Positions 63,975 to 64,000 of a DNA stretch of 64,000 nucleotides are shown one piece after another; within the stretch, counting starts at the first letter, position 1, and the number at the start of each line of letters is the position of its first letter. The notes beneath the pieces are model-generated. The model had not been told where the DNA came from and ran no database searches. It was given only the letters and a program-made list of their open reading frames with translations. Where the stretch lies: NCBI RefSeq assembly GCF_000166715.1, contig NZ_AEMI01000019.1, positions 107,500-171,499 on the forward strand. Reading direction: 5' to 3'. The stretch is from Leuconostoc gelidum subsp. gelidum KCTC 3527. GTDB taxonomy: Bacteria > Bacillota > Bacilli > Lactobacillales > Lactobacillaceae. Made by a program: the position numbers and the translations under genes.

Positions 63975-64000
63975 TATTAAATATTATTATTACAAAAAAA

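Noticed and set aside
1..64000. CRISPR array or tRNA/rRNA genes
   Set aside because: No regularly spaced repeat and no cloverleaf-type sequence was noticed while reading both strands; a dedicated tRNA scan was not possible.

Overview
The window looks like chromosomal DNA of a heterofermentative lactic acid bacterium, most likely Leuconostoc. The base composition is AT-rich. It carries a 1.5-kb-residue glucansucrase with a KxYKxGKxW-type signal peptide, the essential dnaG-rpoD pair, a QueT gene behind a preQ1-I riboswitch, and typical Lactobacillales transporters and reductases. The species is an inference and cannot be fixed from the sequence alone.

Layout. (1) 1-3.7 kb: alpha-xyloside use, with a GPH symporter (cut by the window edge), a GH31 alpha-xylosidase and an AraC regulator. 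(2) 3.7-17.4 kb: an accessory, decaying zone. It holds IS3, IS30 and IS6-type remnants, a 150-bp IS6-end element, pieces of a relaxase, a rolling-circle replication protein and a type I restriction S subunit, a broken DHA2 efflux gene, a broken S66 carboxypeptidase and a Bcr/CflA-type transporter with an internal deletion. Intact genes lie between these: an S51 peptidase, an LssY_C protein, an ABC exporter pair followed by a 37-residue peptide, a VOC protein and an XRE/membrane-protein pair. (3) 17.4-24 kb: an ABC-2 exporter behind a TetR-type operator, an oxidoreductase, and a gluconate locus (gntP, divergent SDR, LacI regulator) with near-perfect operators and a cre site. (4) 24.2-29.8 kb: the glucansucrase with a divergent Rgg-type regulator. 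(5) 29.9-42 kb: mostly core genes, all on the minus strand: P-type cation ATPase, aldo/keto reductase, AI-2E family protein, glutathione peroxidase, butanediol-type dehydrogenase, SDR, queT, rpoD, dnaG. (6) 42.5-50.3 kb: a second decayed zone with a umuC/YolD-like cassette, a broken GNAT gene, an IS30 remnant, a broken exopolysaccharide (PNAG-type) synthesis cluster and a broken ArsR regulator. (7) 50.4-58.4 kb: redox and drug-response genes, comprising a nitroreductase/HxlR pair, ArsR-regulated DHA2 efflux, and a four-gene dehydrogenase/hydrolase operon facing a TetR gene across a 12-bp-arm operator. (8) 58.5-60 kb: plasmid-like small genes and a type I toxin-antitoxin locus whose toxin start is frameshifted. 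(9) 60.6-64 kb: a pentoside locus with a sensor-type ArsR regulator, a GH43 glycosidase and an oligosaccharide:H+ symporter, with a perfect cre site.

Plant-sugar use recurs at both ends (alpha-xylosides, arabinosides or xylosides, gluconate) and in the glucansucrase, which fits a plant or vegetable-fermentation habitat. The large number of single-base lesions, about fifteen broken genes, is the most striking global property. Either this strain is decaying its accessory genes, or some lesions are sequencing errors; read-level checks at the listed positions would separate the two.
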